A stretch of DNA of 64,000 nucleotides from Prochlorococcus marinus (GCF_001180265.1 NZ_CVSW01000006.1:1-64000), one strand, 5' to 3'; positions 1-10,671 are shown, counted from the first letter of the stretch. The notes: generated from the sequence alone by a model not told the origin. Numbers and translations are program-made.

Positions 1-65
1 TGTATAATTAAAATCCTAAAAAATGCTTTTTTTTAATTTATAATAGTTAATATATTTATTTTTTT

Positions 66-638
66 ATGGAAGAAAATTTAGAACCAAGTGGTGAAATTAA
101 TAATGAGATATCTGGCAAAACAAACAATTCAAACTCTGATGAAATAAATGAACCTAAATCAGAAAAAATTATTAATATGAGCAGAAATAATGCTAGTTCG
201 CATAACCCTCCTAAAATTGATACTCAAAAAGAAAGTGATATACCCACTAAATCAATTCCTAAACCAAAGAAAGAACTCCCTATAGAGAAAAAGCCATTCA
301 AAGAATTTGTTAATAATCACTTAATACCTACATTTATAGAAGAAATTAGTCAAAGAGGATTTGAAATAAACAATATAAATCTGAATTACACCGAAAGACC
401 TATTGCTGAAGATAAATGTTGGGTAATAAATTGTGAAATTAAAAATACTTGCAGCTTCTGGTTATCTTTTGAGAAAGAGGACATAGGGTCACTTAAAAGT
501 ATTTCCTTATCCAAACCTAATCAAAAACCTAGCATCATTGAATCATTCTTGATTGACGAAAAAAGAATAACTCTAAAATTAATCATTTCAAGAGTACTGC
601 AAAGATTAAACGGACAAAAGCTAATAGGAGTTAATTAA
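66..638 (+). CDS. DUF2996 family protein
   Basis: A 190-residue soluble protein. The first ~70 residues are Asn/Ser/Lys/Pro-rich and probably disordered. Residues ~75-190 form a compact domain with FVNNHLIPTF near its start and a Trp pair (CWVINCE, SFWLSFEKED), which matches my recollection of the cyanobacterial DUF2996 family, commonly found as a ~130-residue domain. The function is not established. It precedes acsF on the same strand by 83 bases, and the window's first 65 bases are AT-rich leader. Start chosen at the first in-frame ATG; no clear Shine-Dalgarno. Confidence 0.75.
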   Translation: MEENLEPSGEINNEISGKTNNSNSDEINEPKSEKIINMSRNNASSHNPPKIDTQKESDIPTKSIPKPKKELPIEKKPFKEFVNNHLIPTFIEEISQRGFEINNINLNYTERPIAEDKCWVINCEIKNTCSFWLSFEKEDIGSLKSISLSKPNQKPSIIESFLIDEKRITLKLIISRVLQRLNGQKLIGVN

Positions 639-721
639 TTAAAAAAGAATGACACCTAGTTAACTTTTCCCTCGAAAATACAATTCATAGTAAATAATAG
701 TATTAATAAATCTAAGTTAAG

Positions 722-1894
722 ATGTCTCAATCAACTATTGAATCTAAAAATAAAAAAGATGTAAATAATGGAAAGGTACCAGCTAAAGAAACAATTTTGT
801 CTCCAAGGTTCTACACAACAGACTTTGAGGCAATGGAAAATATGGATTTATCAATAAATGAAGAAGAACTAGAAGCTATATGTGAAGAATTTAGGAAAGA
901 CTACAATAGACATCATTTTGTAAGAAATAGCGAATTTGAAGGAGCTGCAGAAAAATTGGATCCTGAGACAAGAGAACTATTTGTTGATTTTCTTGAAGGA
1001 AGTTGCACTTCAGAATTTTCAGGTTTTTTACTTTACAAGGAACTTAGTAGAAGAATTAAAGAAAAAAACCCTCTTCTTGCTGAATGTTTTGCTCATATGG
1101 CTAGAGATGAGGCTAGACACGCAGGTTTCTTGAATAAATCAATGAGTGACTTTGGATTGCAGTTAGATTTAGGTTTTTTGACAGCTAATAAAGATTACAC
1201 TTATTTTCCACCAAGAAGTATTTTTTACGCTACTTATTTATCTGAGAAAATAGGTTATTGGAGATACATCGCAATTTATAGGCATCTTGAAAAGAATCCA
1301 GACAGTAAGATCTTCCCACTATTTAATTATTTTGAAAATTGGTGTCAGGATGAGAATAGACATGGGGATTTCTTTGATGCTCTGATGAAAGCACAGCCAC
1401 GTACTGTTAAATCTTTAAGTCAAAAAATTACCATTGGCGGCTCTACTTTTACACACCCACTATTTGACTACTTCCATAGATTTAGATATTTTTTGAACAA
1501 TCTTCCATTAACATCCAAATTATGGTCTAGGTTTTTTCTATTAGCTGTATTTGCAACTATGTATGCAAGGGATTTGGGAATTAAAAAAGATTTCTACAGT
1601 TCACTAGGTTTAGATGCAAAAGAGTACGACCAGTTTGTTATTAATAAAACAAATGAAACGGCTGCTAGAGTTTTCCCTGTAGTAATGGACGTTTATGATA
1701 AATCTTTTTATGGAAGATTAGATAAAATAGTAGAGAATAATAAGGTTCTTTCCGATATCGCAAGCAGTGATGGAAATAAAGTATCTAAAACTTTTAAAAA
1801 ATTACCTAAATATTTATCAAACGGTTACCAGTTATTAAGACTATACTTATTAAAACCTCTTGTTAGCAAAGATTTTCAACCTTCTATTAGATAA
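722..1894 (+). CDS. acsF: Mg-protoporphyrin IX monomethyl ester (oxidative) cyclase, aerobic AcsF/ChlE type
   Basis: This diiron enzyme closes the isocyclic E ring of chlorophyll using O2, converting Mg-protoporphyrin IX monomethyl ester to divinyl protochlorophyllide at the membrane. At 390 residues it is close to normal family length. The two iron-binding ExxH motifs are visible: DEARH at residues 129-133 and ENRH at 211-214, each in a helical context, with a conserved [10 protein letters not shown] helix before the first. The N-terminal ~25 residues are variable. tldD follows 31 bases downstream on the same strand. With chlH at 14.8 kb it is one of two chlorophyll genes in the window. Confidence 0.96.
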   Translation: MSQSTIESKNKKDVNNGKVPAKETILSPRFYTTDFEAMENMDLSINEEELEAICEEFRKDYNRHHFVRNSEFEGAAEKLDPETRELFVDFLEGSCTSEFSGFLLYKELSRRIKEKNPLLAECFAHMARDEARHAGFLNKSMSDFGLQLDLGFLTANKDYTYFPPRSIFYATYLSEKIGYWRYIAIYRHLEKNPDSKIFPLFNYFENWCQDENRHGDFFDALMKAQPRTVKSLSQKITIGGSTFTHPLFDYFHRFRYFLNNLPLTSKLWSRFFLLAVFATMYARDLGIKKDFYSSLGLDAKEYDQFVINKTNETAARVFPVVMDVYDKSFYGRLDKIVENNKVLSDIASSDGNKVSKTFKKLPKYLSNGYQLLRLYLLKPLVSKDFQPSIR

Positions 1895-1925
1895 TCTTTT
1901 ATACAGAGAAGATTTATAAAGTCAT

Positions 1926-3350
1926 ATGCTTTCGTCACAAATCAAATCAAATGAAATCGTTTTTGGTAATTGCAATAAAGATTTATTAGAAGAAATTATT
2001 TTCTATGGGATGAGACTTGGAGCTGAATTCGTAGAAATATTTATAGAAAATACCGATAATGCAAGTGTACTTGCTGAAGAGGATTTCATTACAAGTGTAA
2101 GTCCATCATTTGGAAGGGGTGCTGGGATAAGAATTTTCAAAGACAAAAGAGACGGATTTGTAAGTACTAATGATTTATCAAAACATGGATTAATGAGATC
2201 AGTATCTCAAGCTATTGAGATGTTAGATATAACTGAAAAAAATAATACAGATGATTTTAACGGTTTAAAAAAACACAAGGACTATAGTTTATCCAAGAAA
2301 ACATGGGTTGATGAAGTTCCATCAATTCATGAGATAAGTGAAAAACTATTAGTCAGTACTAAGTCTCTTAAAAAGAATAATAAAATAATAACTAGAAAAG
2401 GAAGTTACTCAAGAAATCTGCAGGAGGTTATTATAGCTTCCAGCGATGGAACTTATGTCTCCGATATTAGGTTGCACCAAACCGTTGGACTTAACGTAAT
2501 TGCTAGTGATGCCCAATATAGATCTAATGGGAGTAGAAGATTTGGATCATCAGGAATGCCTAATGAATTCAGACTATGGGATCACGAAAAAGCAGCTAAT
2601 GATGTATTCGAAAGCTCAATGAACATGCTGTATGCAGATTATGTTGATGCGGGACAAATGCCTGTTGTATTAGCTAATAAATTTGGTGGTGTTATATTCC
2701 ACGAAGCCTGTGGGCATTTACTTGAAACTACTCAAATAGAAAGAGGAACAACACCATTTGTGAATAAATTGAATGAAAAAATTGCACATGAATCTGTAAC
2801 AGCAATAGATGAAGGAATTTCAGAGGGATCGTTTGGTTCATTATCAGTAGATGATGAAGGTATGGAACCCGAAAAATCAGTTCTTATAAAAGATGGAATT
2901 TTAAAAAAATTCATATCCGACAGGGCAGGTGAATTAAGAACTGGTCATAAAAGAACAGGAAGTGGAAGAAGACAAAATTATTCTTTTGCTGCAGCTTCAC
3001 GAATGAGAAATACTTATATAGCTAAAGGTGAGCACTCGAAAGAGGATTTAATCAATAGTATTAGTGATGGTCTTTACTGCAAATCAATGGGCGGTGGCAG
3101 TGTAGGTGCTACAGGACAATTTAATTTTGCAGTAGAAGAAGGATATCTTATTAAAAATGGAAAATTAACTAATCCAGTAAAGGGAGCAACTTTGATTGGT
3201 GAGGCTAAGGAAGTTATGCCAAAAATATCAATGTGCGGAAATGACCTCGAATTAGCTCCTGGATTCTGTGGATCCATCAGTGGAAGTGTTAACGTAACAG
3301 TAGGCCAACCTCATATTAAGGTTGATTCAATCACTGTTGGTGGGAGATAG
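1926..3350 (+). CDS. tldD: TldD metalloprotease subunit
   Basis: TldD is the catalytic half of the TldD/TldE heterodimer, a metalloprotease that digests unfolded peptides and in some bacteria matures modified peptides or removes antitoxins. The zinc motif HEACGH (HExxxH) is at residues ~259-264, within FHEACGHLLETT, and the Gly-rich C terminus (GGGSVGATGQFNFAV) fits the family. Length of 474 is normal. The partner gene starts 3 bases after the stop, so the two are almost certainly co-transcribed. The natural substrate in Prochlorococcus is unknown. Confidence 0.95.
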   Translation: MLSSQIKSNEIVFGNCNKDLLEEIIFYGMRLGAEFVEIFIENTDNASVLAEEDFITSVSPSFGRGAGIRIFKDKRDGFVSTNDLSKHGLMRSVSQAIEMLDITEKNNTDDFNGLKKHKDYSLSKKTWVDEVPSIHEISEKLLVSTKSLKKNNKIITRKGSYSRNLQEVIIASSDGTYVSDIRLHQTVGLNVIASDAQYRSNGSRRFGSSGMPNEFRLWDHEKAANDVFESSMNMLYADYVDAGQMPVVLANKFGGVIFHEACGHLLETTQIERGTTPFVNKLNEKIAHESVTAIDEGISEGSFGSLSVDDEGMEPEKSVLIKDGILKKFISDRAGELRTGHKRTGSGRRQNYSFAAASRMRNTYIAKGEHSKEDLINSISDGLYCKSMGGGSVGATGQFNFAVEEGYLIKNGKLTNPVKGATLIGEAKEVMPKISMCGNDLELAPGFCGSISGSVNVTVGQPHIKVDSITVGGR

Positions 3351-3353
3351 GAT

Positions 3354-4706
3354 ATGAATTCAAAGGAAATAACAACTCAAATCTCGGAAGCTGCAGATTC
3401 TCTAAATCTTAAAAAATGGGATTATGGTGCAAGCTTTTCTAATGATTACTCTGTGCAAGTAGATAAAGGTGAGGCTAAACAACTTAAGGCATCACAAAAG
3501 CAAATTTTAACTATAAGAGTTTGGAACGAATCTAATTTAGTTGGAATTACAACAACTAGTGATATAAGTGAATCTGGTATTAAAAAAGCTCTAAATCAAG
3601 CAAATATTGCATCTGATTTTGGCAACAAGAATGAAAGGACAGAATTCTCACCACTAGCCAAGGATCCTATTGAAGTTAAGGACTCAAAAAAAAGAAATCC
3701 TGTTGGTATAAAAAAATTACTTACTCTTTTAAGAGAAGCGGAAGTAAAACTATTAGAAAGCCATGAATCGATAAAATCTGTTCCTTATAATGGTCTATCT
3801 GAGAGTTTTTATGAGAGAGTTTATGCAAATAGTGATGGTGCCTTTAGGAGTTATACCAAAAGTCAAGCTGCACTTTATTTATATGCAAGAGCAGAAGAGA
3901 AAAATAAGAAACCTCGTAGCTCAGGTTCCGTAAAACTTGGATATGGAGTTGAAGATATAGATATAGAGTCGTGTATTAAAGACGCTTCTAATAAAACAAT
4001 TTCTCATTTAAATTATTCATCTATTAAAACTCATAAATATTTAATATGTTTTTCGCCTGAGTCTTTTTTAACGATCATTAATGCCTTTAGTTCAATGTTT
4101 AATGCTAGAAGCATTTTAGATGGAATTAGCTTATCTAATAAAAATTCTATTGGAGAGAAACTATCTACAGAAGCACTTAATATTTATGATGATGGTCTTC
4201 ACGAAAAGAATATTTCTTCATCACCATTTGATGGAGAGGGAACTCCTACCAAAAGATTATGTTTAATTAACAAAGGGAGACTTGAAAATTTTATACATTC
4301 TGAATCAACTGCAAGAATATTTAAAACAATGCCCACAGGCCACGCTGGACTAGGATCAAAAGTCTCAGTATCTCCTGATTGGATAGTAGTTGAGAAATCA
4401 GAGGAAAACGCAGATCTAAAAATATCATTAGATCACTCTTCTTATGATGGAGAATTTGTTTATATTGAGGAATTAAATGCAATCCATGCAGGTGTCAGAG
4501 CAAGTCAAGGTTCATTCTCTCTTCCATTTGATGGATGGCTCTATAAAAACGGTAAAAAAATCTCAATAGAATCAGCAACTGTAGCGGGGGATATCAAATA
4601 TCTTTTGAAGAATATAGTAAATATTGAATCAAACCAAGAAGTAACAACAAGTGGAATTTCTCCACATATATGGGTAGATGAATTATCAATAACTGGTGAC
4701 GCGTGA
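3354..4706 (+). CDS. pmbA: TldE/PmbA subunit
   Basis: This 450-residue protein is the non-catalytic partner (TldE, PmbA) of TldD. It shares the overall fold, with the N-terminal beta-rich part (VQVDKGEAKQLKASQKQ) and the C-terminal barrel (FDGEGTPTKRLCLINKG, AGVRASQGSFSLPFDGW), but has no HExxxH zinc motif, as expected for the non-catalytic subunit. It follows tldD by 3 bases and overlaps fmt by four bases (GTGA), so tldD-pmbA-fmt look translationally coupled. Confidence 0.94.
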   Translation: MNSKEITTQISEAADSLNLKKWDYGASFSNDYSVQVDKGEAKQLKASQKQILTIRVWNESNLVGITTTSDISESGIKKALNQANIASDFGNKNERTEFSPLAKDPIEVKDSKKRNPVGIKKLLTLLREAEVKLLESHESIKSVPYNGLSESFYERVYANSDGAFRSYTKSQAALYLYARAEEKNKKPRSSGSVKLGYGVEDIDIESCIKDASNKTISHLNYSSIKTHKYLICFSPESFLTIINAFSSMFNARSILDGISLSNKNSIGEKLSTEALNIYDDGLHEKNISSSPFDGEGTPTKRLCLINKGRLENFIHSESTARIFKTMPTGHAGLGSKVSVSPDWIVVEKSEENADLKISLDHSSYDGEFVYIEELNAIHAGVRASQGSFSLPFDGWLYKNGKKISIESATVAGDIKYLLKNIVNIESNQEVTTSGISPHIWVDELSITGDA

Positions 4707-5683
4707 GAATTGTATTCTGGGGAACACCTGAATATTCAATTGCGAGCCTTGATATTTTTATAAAATCTAAGCATGAGGTAATTGGAGTAGTTAGCCAACC
4801 CGATAAGAAAAGATCTAGGGGAAATAAATTAATATCCTCACCTGTTAAAAGCTTTGCCGAGCAAGAATCCATAAAAATTTATACTCCAGCAAAAATCAGG
4901 GAAAATATACATTTTATAAATGAACTTAAATCACTATCTTGTGATCTATTTATTGTTATAGCTTACGGGAAAATATTACCCAAAGAGATATTGGAAATCC
5001 CAAAATTTGGATGTTGGAACGCACATGCTTCATTACTTCCAAGATGGCGTGGTGCAGCCCCAATCCAATGGTCACTATTAAAAGGCGATAAATTTACTGG
5101 TGTAGGAATTATGAAAATGAATGAGGGACTAGATACTGGCGACTTATTGTTGGAAGAAAAAATTAAAATTTGTAATGACGATAATTTAAATACACTATCG
5201 GAAAAACTTAGTATTTTATCTGCAAAATTATTTTTAAATGCCACATCACTAATCGAAGAAAATATTTATAAAAATACTAATTCTCAATTAACAAAACAAA
5301 ATTCCCTTGGAAGAGAAATTACTTACGCAAGAATGATTGAAAAATCAGACTTTAGCGTTGATTGGTGTAATGAGGCAATTGAAATTTCTCAAAAAATAAA
5401 AGGATTATACCCAAGAGCATATACAACTTTTAGAGGTAAGAATCTAAAAATACTAAAAATCAAAGTTTTGAGTAGTGATGAAATTAAAAATCAAAAATAC
5501 CTTTTAATTAGCAATTATTCAAGACCAGGAATTATTCTTGCTGTAATAGAAAATGAAGGGATAATAATTTCAACTAAAACTGATCCGATTATTTTGTTAG
5601 AAGCAAAACTTGAAGGCAAAAACATTTCTAGCAAAAAGCAATTGATACAACAGTTAAAGCCATCAGTAGGTGAATATCTCTAA
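4703..5683 (+). CDS. fmt: Methionyl-tRNA formyltransferase
   Basis: Transfers a formyl group from 10-formyl-THF to initiator Met-tRNA. The N-terminal Rossmann-like catalytic domain (MRIVFWGTPEYSIASL) carries the folate/active-site stretch HASLLPRWRGAAPI at residues ~108-121 and MNEGLDTGD further on; the C-terminal OB-like domain covers ~210-326. At 326 residues it has typical length. The start is GTG, overlapping the pmbA stop as GTGA. The initiator tRNA it acts on is also in this window (28.5 kb). Confidence 0.95.
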   Translation: MRIVFWGTPEYSIASLDIFIKSKHEVIGVVSQPDKKRSRGNKLISSPVKSFAEQESIKIYTPAKIRENIHFINELKSLSCDLFIVIAYGKILPKEILEIPKFGCWNAHASLLPRWRGAAPIQWSLLKGDKFTGVGIMKMNEGLDTGDLLLEEKIKICNDDNLNTLSEKLSILSAKLFLNATSLIEENIYKNTNSQLTKQNSLGREITYARMIEKSDFSVDWCNEAIEISQKIKGLYPRAYTTFRGKNLKILKIKVLSSDEIKNQKYLLISNYSRPGIILAVIENEGIIISTKTDPIILLEAKLEGKNISSKKQLIQQLKPSVGEYL

Positions 5684-5685
5684 GA

Positions 5686-6399
5686 TTAAGTTTTAGATTC
5701 TTTTTTAGAAAATCCCCAAATGAAGGCAAAAAGAATCAGAAAATAAAAATAATAGTCTGGAAGAATAGATTCTTTAATTAACGTATTCAGTAAAAGTTTA
5801 ATCCCCACTATTAAAATTGCTACGTAACCCGCTGTTTCTAATCTAGAAAATATATCCAGAAGTTTTAGAAAAATCCCCGATGTAAATCTTAAGGCTAATA
5901 CTCCAATCACTGCTCCAAATATAATTAATATATATTGGTCACTGATAGCTACTGCAGTAGTGATACTATCTATGGAAAAAGCAAAATCAGTAATTGAAAG
6001 AAGCGCTACAACCCTTAAGAATCTAAAATTATTTTTATTAATATCTGTCCCATTTTCAGTGTTTTCTATATCTGAATTTAAAAAAACATTTGAGAAGAAT
6101 AAGTATATTAAATAAAAACCAGCAAAAACTCTAATAAGAATAAACTTTAGAAGAACATTAGATAATATGATCAGAATTATCCTAAATAATAAAGATATTG
6201 TTATGCCAATATTTAAGGCTCTTGACCTTAATTCTGAACTGTCGAGGGATTTAGTAAGAGAAGCTAGTGCGACAGCATTATCTGCCGATAATAATAATTC
6301 TAGAGCAATTAATATTGGTAAAAGTGTAAAAATTTCGTACCAACTATCTACCTGATCTAGTGTGGGTATAAAAGAATTTATTGCAGCTGAATCCATCAA
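5686..6399 (-). CDS. TerC family integral membrane protein
   Basis: A 237-residue polytopic protein with about seven hydrophobic helices. Conserved TerC features are LELLLSADNAVALA near residue 40 and a second acidic membrane motif, TDFAFSIDSITTAVAI, in the middle; the ELLLSADNA / FSIDS pair is the family hallmark. TerC proteins are implicated in metal (notably manganese) export or loading, and the plant homologue is needed for thylakoid protein insertion. It converges on fmt with only two bases between stops, and its start faces mfd across a 70-base divergent gap. Confidence 0.88.
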   Translation of the reverse strand: MMDSAAINSFIPTLDQVDSWYEIFTLLPILIALELLLSADNAVALASLTKSLDSSELRSRALNIGITISLLFRIILIILSNVLLKFILIRVFAGFYLIYLFFSNVFLNSDIENTENGTDINKNNFRFLRVVALLSITDFAFSIDSITTAVAISDQYILIIFGAVIGVLALRFTSGIFLKLLDIFSRLETAGYVAILIVGIKLLLNTLIKESILPDYYFYFLILFAFIWGFSKKESKT

Positions 6400-6469
6400 A
6401 TATTATTCACAACCAGTTAAAATTTAATATAATATACCGAATATTTGCAATCAAGATTGATACCTATAA

Positions 6470-9400
6470 ATGAGTTTAAATACTTTAGTTGATTATATTT
6501 CGAACTCACAAATTACTTCTGAATTAATAAAAAGAATTTCAAAAAATAATGAATTAAATATCGTAGGTTCAAGTAGATATGCAAAATCAATAATTTTAGA
6601 TAGCATCGCAAAAAAAGAGGGTAAAAATATATTATTAATTTGTCCTAATGTAGAAATTGCCTACAAATGGATTGGTTATTTTGAAAGTATAAATGATAAA
6701 GCAGTTTTATATTATCCTCCAACAGAACATCTACCATACTCATCAATTAATAAATCCAAAGAGATTGAATTTAGTCAGCTAACTGTTTTATCCAAATTAA
6801 TAAAAAAAGAGAAAAATGAACCTAATATTGTTATATCAACAGAGAGATCACTACAACCTCATCTAATAAATAAAAACTTATTAATTGAAAACAAGTTAGA
6901 TTTGCAAAAAGGGGTTCAAATCGAAATTCAAGAATTAGCAAATAAACTAACTTTGCTTGGTTATACGAAGGATAATGTAACTTCAACTGAGGGATTCTGG
7001 AGTAGGAGAGGGGAAATAATAGATATTTATCCTGTCAATAATGAGTTTCCTATAAGATTAGAATTTTTTGATAATGTAATTGAGAAGATAAGAGAATATG
7101 ATCCACATACACAGAAAACATTAGAAAGTATTAATAATATTGAAATAATACAGGCTGGATTTGATTTACTAATAAAAGATAAGTTAAATAATTTTTCTAA
7201 GAACGGTATTTTTAATTCAGAAGATATAAATAAAAATAATCTTGATCGTTATTTAGGAATAATTGAAAAACAACCCTCAAATATAATAGATTTTATTGAT
7301 AGGGAAACAATTCTCGTAATTGATGAATTAGAAGATTGTACGAAATTTGCAAATAATTGGTATCTAGATTCAGAAAGTAATTTTGATAATTGTGAGTATG
7401 AATTAAATAAGAATCTTAAAAATAATAATATTAATTTGGAGGCCAAACCTAATTTACATCAAAAGTTTGACGAAATATTAAATTCAATAGGAAATTTTAA
7501 TTTGATAAAATTTTATGAATTTGAATCTAAAGTCAATATTGATAATAGGTTTTTGTTAAATGATAAAAGAATAAATTCATACTCTAAAAATATAGGAAAA
7601 TTATCCAATGATATAAATAAAAATATAAAAAATAATGAAAAAGTATGGATTTTATCAGCACAGCCATTAAGAACTAGGACTTTACTTTTTGAGCACGAAT
7701 GTAATACAAACTTCTTAAACAATCCTAATGATATTGATGAAGCATTTAAGTCAATTAATAATTCAACTCCTTTAATTTTAAAAAATAAGAACAATTACGA
7801 AATCGAAGGTTTTTATCTTCCGATATGGAAAGTTGTCCTAATAACAGATAAAGAATTATTTTCACAACAATCTCTTTTTAATAATGTATTCATAAGAAGA
7901 AAAAAAAGAAGTGTAAATTCAAATATAAATGTAAATAAGATTAGTCCCGGTGATTTTATAGTTCATAAAAATCATGGAATAGGAAAATTTTTAAAAATAG
8001 AAAAAATAAATATAACTGGAGATTCAAGAGATTATTTAGTCATTCAGTATCAGGATGGGAAGATAAGTGTTGCCGCTGATCAACTTGGTAGTATTAACAG
8101 ATATAGATCAAGTGGAAAAATAAAGCCAAAAATAAATAAATTAGGAGGGACGGAATGGGAAAGAATAAAAGATAAAAATAAGAAACAAATCAAAAAAGTT
8201 GCCGTCGATATTTTAAAACTTTATGCAAAGAGAGAAAAATTAAAGGGGTACATTTACCCAGAAGATGGTCCTTGGCAAGATGAATTAGAGGAATCATTCC
8301 CTTATCAACCAACACCAGATCAAATTACTGCTGTTAAAGAAATAAAATCTGACATGGAAAGCGATAAGCCTATGGACAGGTTGGTTTGTGGAGATGTAGG
8401 ATTTGGTAAAACAGAAGTTGCTGTTCGGGCTATTTTTAAGGCCATTACATCAGGCAAGCAGGTAATATTACTAGCACCTACAACAATCCTAGCTCAGCAA
8501 CATTGGAGAACAATAAATAATAGATTTTCTCCTTACCCAATAAAAGTTTCATTACTTAATAGATTCAAAACCCTTAATGAGAGAAAGGAAATCTATACAG
8601 GATTAAAAAACAACAAAATTGATTTAGTAGTAGCAACGCACCAAATTTTAGGGAAAGAAATTGAAATAAAAAACTTAGGACTACTTGTTATTGATGAAGA
8701 ACAAAGATTTGGAGTAAAGCAAAAGGAGAAAATAAAAAAAATAAAAACTAACATCGATGTTTTAACTCTCTCGGCAACTCCAATTCCAAGAACTCTTTAT
8801 ATGAGCTTATCTGGACTGAGACAAATGAGTTTACTAAATACTCCTCCTCCCTCAAGAAGATCAATAAAAACATATTTATCAGAAATAGATATGGATGTTA
8901 TAAGAACTGCAATTAATCAAGAACTAGATAGGGGAGGTCAAATATTTTATGTCCTTCCAAGAATTTCCGATATTGATCAAGCTGTAAACAAATTAAAAAA
9001 TATGTTTCCTGAGTTAAAATTCATTGTTGCGCATGGACAAATGAATGAATCAGAGCTTGAAAATGCAATGATCGCTTTCAATAACGGAGAGGTCGACCTT
9101 ATGATATGTACAACAATTATTGAAAGTGGATTAGACATACCTAAAGTAAATACTATTATTATTGAAGATTCTCATAAATTTGGACTTTCACAACTTTATC
9201 AACTCAGAGGAAGAGTGGGTAGAAGTGGAGTACAAGCCTATGCCTGGTTATTTTATCCTAACATTAATAAAATAAATGAAGCAGCAAAACAAAGATTAAA
9301 GGCTATAAGAGACTTTACAGAACTTGGAAGTGGATACCAACTTGCTATGAAAGATATGGAAATAAGAGGAGTTGGAAGTTTACTAGGAGAAGAACAAAGT

Positions 9401-9982
9401 GGGAAAGTTAATGCTATTGGATATGATTTGTACATCGAAATGCTCCACGAGGCCATTTCAGAAATAACTGGACAAGAAATACCAGAAGTTAGTGACACGC
9501 AAATAGATCTTCCCATAAATGCATTTATACCAGCAAATTGGATTTTAAATAGGGAAGAAAAACTTGACGCTTACAAATCTGTTACTGAATGTTCTAATGA
9601 TAATGAATTAACTGAATTAGCTACAGATTGGGTTAATAGATATGGAACTATGCCCAAGGCTGTAGAGTCATTAATAATGTTGATGAAATTAAAACTTCTT
9701 GCTAAAAAATGTGGTTTTAGCAAAATAAAACTTAAAAAACCAAACATCGTTATAGAGACAAAATTAAAAAAATCTACTTTTAAAATATTTAGAAATTCAT
9801 TATCAAGTAGTGATCAAAATAAATTTAATTTTGATGAAGGGGAACAATGGTCTTTTATAACAATAAGAGGTTTAGGAGTTACAGAGGTTCAAAATCAAAT
9901 AGATCAATTAATGTACTGGTTTATGTTATTTGTAAACGAAATAAATAATTTTGAAAAGGATCTTTTAATTAAAAAAGAATAA
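6470..9982 (+). CDS. mfd: Transcription-repair coupling factor
   Basis: Mfd removes stalled RNA polymerase from lesions and recruits UvrA. The 1170 residues show the family order: a UvrB-like N-terminal module (EGFWSRRGEIIDIYPV near residue 180), the RNA polymerase-interacting domain (residues ~490-560, PGDFIVHKNHGIGKF), the translocase with Walker A GDVGFGKTE (~641-649) and motif II DEEQRFG (~742), motif VI (QLRGRVGRS), and a C-terminal TRCF domain. The gene is very Asn/Lys/Ile-rich, as expected from AT bias. Length is normal. Confidence 0.97.
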   Translation: MSLNTLVDYISNSQITSELIKRISKNNELNIVGSSRYAKSIILDSIAKKEGKNILLICPNVEIAYKWIGYFESINDKAVLYYPPTEHLPYSSINKSKEIEFSQLTVLSKLIKKEKNEPNIVISTERSLQPHLINKNLLIENKLDLQKGVQIEIQELANKLTLLGYTKDNVTSTEGFWSRRGEIIDIYPVNNEFPIRLEFFDNVIEKIREYDPHTQKTLESINNIEIIQAGFDLLIKDKLNNFSKNGIFNSEDINKNNLDRYLGIIEKQPSNIIDFIDRETILVIDELEDCTKFANNWYLDSESNFDNCEYELNKNLKNNNINLEAKPNLHQKFDEILNSIGNFNLIKFYEFESKVNIDNRFLLNDKRINSYSKNIGKLSNDINKNIKNNEKVWILSAQPLRTRTLLFEHECNTNFLNNPNDIDEAFKSINNSTPLILKNKNNYEIEGFYLPIWKVVLITDKELFSQQSLFNNVFIRRKKRSVNSNINVNKISPGDFIVHKNHGIGKFLKIEKINITGDSRDYLVIQYQDGKISVAADQLGSINRYRSSGKIKPKINKLGGTEWERIKDKNKKQIKKVAVDILKLYAKREKLKGYIYPEDGPWQDELEESFPYQPTPDQITAVKEIKSDMESDKPMDRLVCGDVGFGKTEVAVRAIFKAITSGKQVILLAPTTILAQQHWRTINNRFSPYPIKVSLLNRFKTLNERKEIYTGLKNNKIDLVVATHQILGKEIEIKNLGLLVIDEEQRFGVKQKEKIKKIKTNIDVLTLSATPIPRTLYMSLSGLRQMSLLNTPPPSRRSIKTYLSEIDMDVIRTAINQELDRGGQIFYVLPRISDIDQAVNKLKNMFPELKFIVAHGQMNESELENAMIAFNNGEVDLMICTTIIESGLDIPKVNTIIIEDSHKFGLSQLYQLRGRVGRSGVQAYAWLFYPNINKINEAAKQRLKAIRDFTELGSGYQLAMKDMEIRGVGSLLGEEQSGKVNAIGYDLYIEMLHEAISEITGQEIPEVSDTQIDLPINAFIPANWILNREEKLDAYKSVTECSNDNELTELATDWVNRYGTMPKAVESLIMLMKLKLLAKKCGFSKIKLKKPNIVIETKLKKSTFKIFRNSLSSSDQNKFNFDEGEQWSFITIRGLGVTEVQNQIDQLMYWFMLFVNEINNFEKDLLIKKE

Positions 9983-10054
9983 ATTATTAAATAATTATCT
10001 AATATTCGCGAAAGATATTAATTTCGGTTAGGTTGTTTTAAATCTATCCTAAAA

Positions 10055-10216
10055 ATGGGCGAATATATTGACGTTGGGATTCAAACTTCAATCCTACCTT
10101 TATCAATAATAATTTCATCTATTGTCATTGGAATATACGCTCTACTAGGTATTGAGACAGAAAACGATGATGATGATTCCGATTCGGGTAGTGGCGGCTT
10201 AATGCAACCTATTTAA
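10055..10216 (+). CDS. Small single-helix membrane protein with acidic tail
   Basis: Found by direct translation: 53 residues, ATG start. One hydrophobic helix (residues ~11-32, SILPLSIIISSIVIGIYALL) is followed by an acidic Asp/Ser/Gly stretch (NDDDDSDSGSGG) and the C terminus LMQPI. It sits 72 bases after mfd and ends one base before the convergent gene at 10218. I do not recognise a named family. The clean start, single helix and charged tail suggest a genuine small gene. Confidence 0.6.
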   Translation: MGEYIDVGIQTSILPLSIIISSIVIGIYALLGIETENDDDDSDSGSGGLMQPI

Positions 10217-10217
10217 A

Positions 10218-10586
10218 TTACTTATAACTAATTTGTCTAGTTTTTCTATTGGCAATCCTGAAAATTCGATAAAAAGATCCAATCAATAGAATTAAAGCTG
10301 CAATAGAACTAATAAAAATAAAAATAATCAAAAATATCTCAAATACATTTGAAAATAGTTCAATCATTAATTCAAAAGATTTATTAAAAGTGGCAGGTAC
10401 ATTTTGTAGAAGTAAATTTTTATTAGGTATTAAATAATTTACATAAACTAATAAAAGACTGAGAATAAACATCAAAGCAGATTCTGTAAATAATCTTCTT
10501 TTAGTTTTTCTTCTTAAACTTAATTTTTTTTTAAAAATATATTTATCAGAATTCATATTCAAACTGGGAATGTTTAAATCTGCCAT
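10218..10586 (-). CDS. Conserved-looking two-helix membrane protein
   Basis: A 122-residue protein with a basic N-terminal region (KKKLSLRRKTKRRLF at ~19-33), then two hydrophobic segments (ALMFILSLLLVYVNYLI, ~37-53; FEIFLIIFIFISSIAALILL, ~82-101) and a basic C terminus. The basic flanks predict cytoplasmic ends. No motif gives a function. It lies downstream of the dapB-DUF4335 string on the same strand, 85 bases beyond the DUF4335 stop, so it may be the last gene of that unit. Confidence 0.65.
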   Translation of the reverse strand: MADLNIPSLNMNSDKYIFKKKLSLRRKTKRRLFTESALMFILSLLLVYVNYLIPNKNLLLQNVPATFNKSFELMIELFSNVFEIFLIIFIFISSIAALILLIGSFYRIFRIANRKTRQISYK

Positions 10587-10671
10587 ATATCAAAGCTAAA
10601 ACAATTAATAATTATTCTTAAAAGAAATTATCCTATAGTATCGTTTTTATACTTAAGATGCTACAAAGTAT

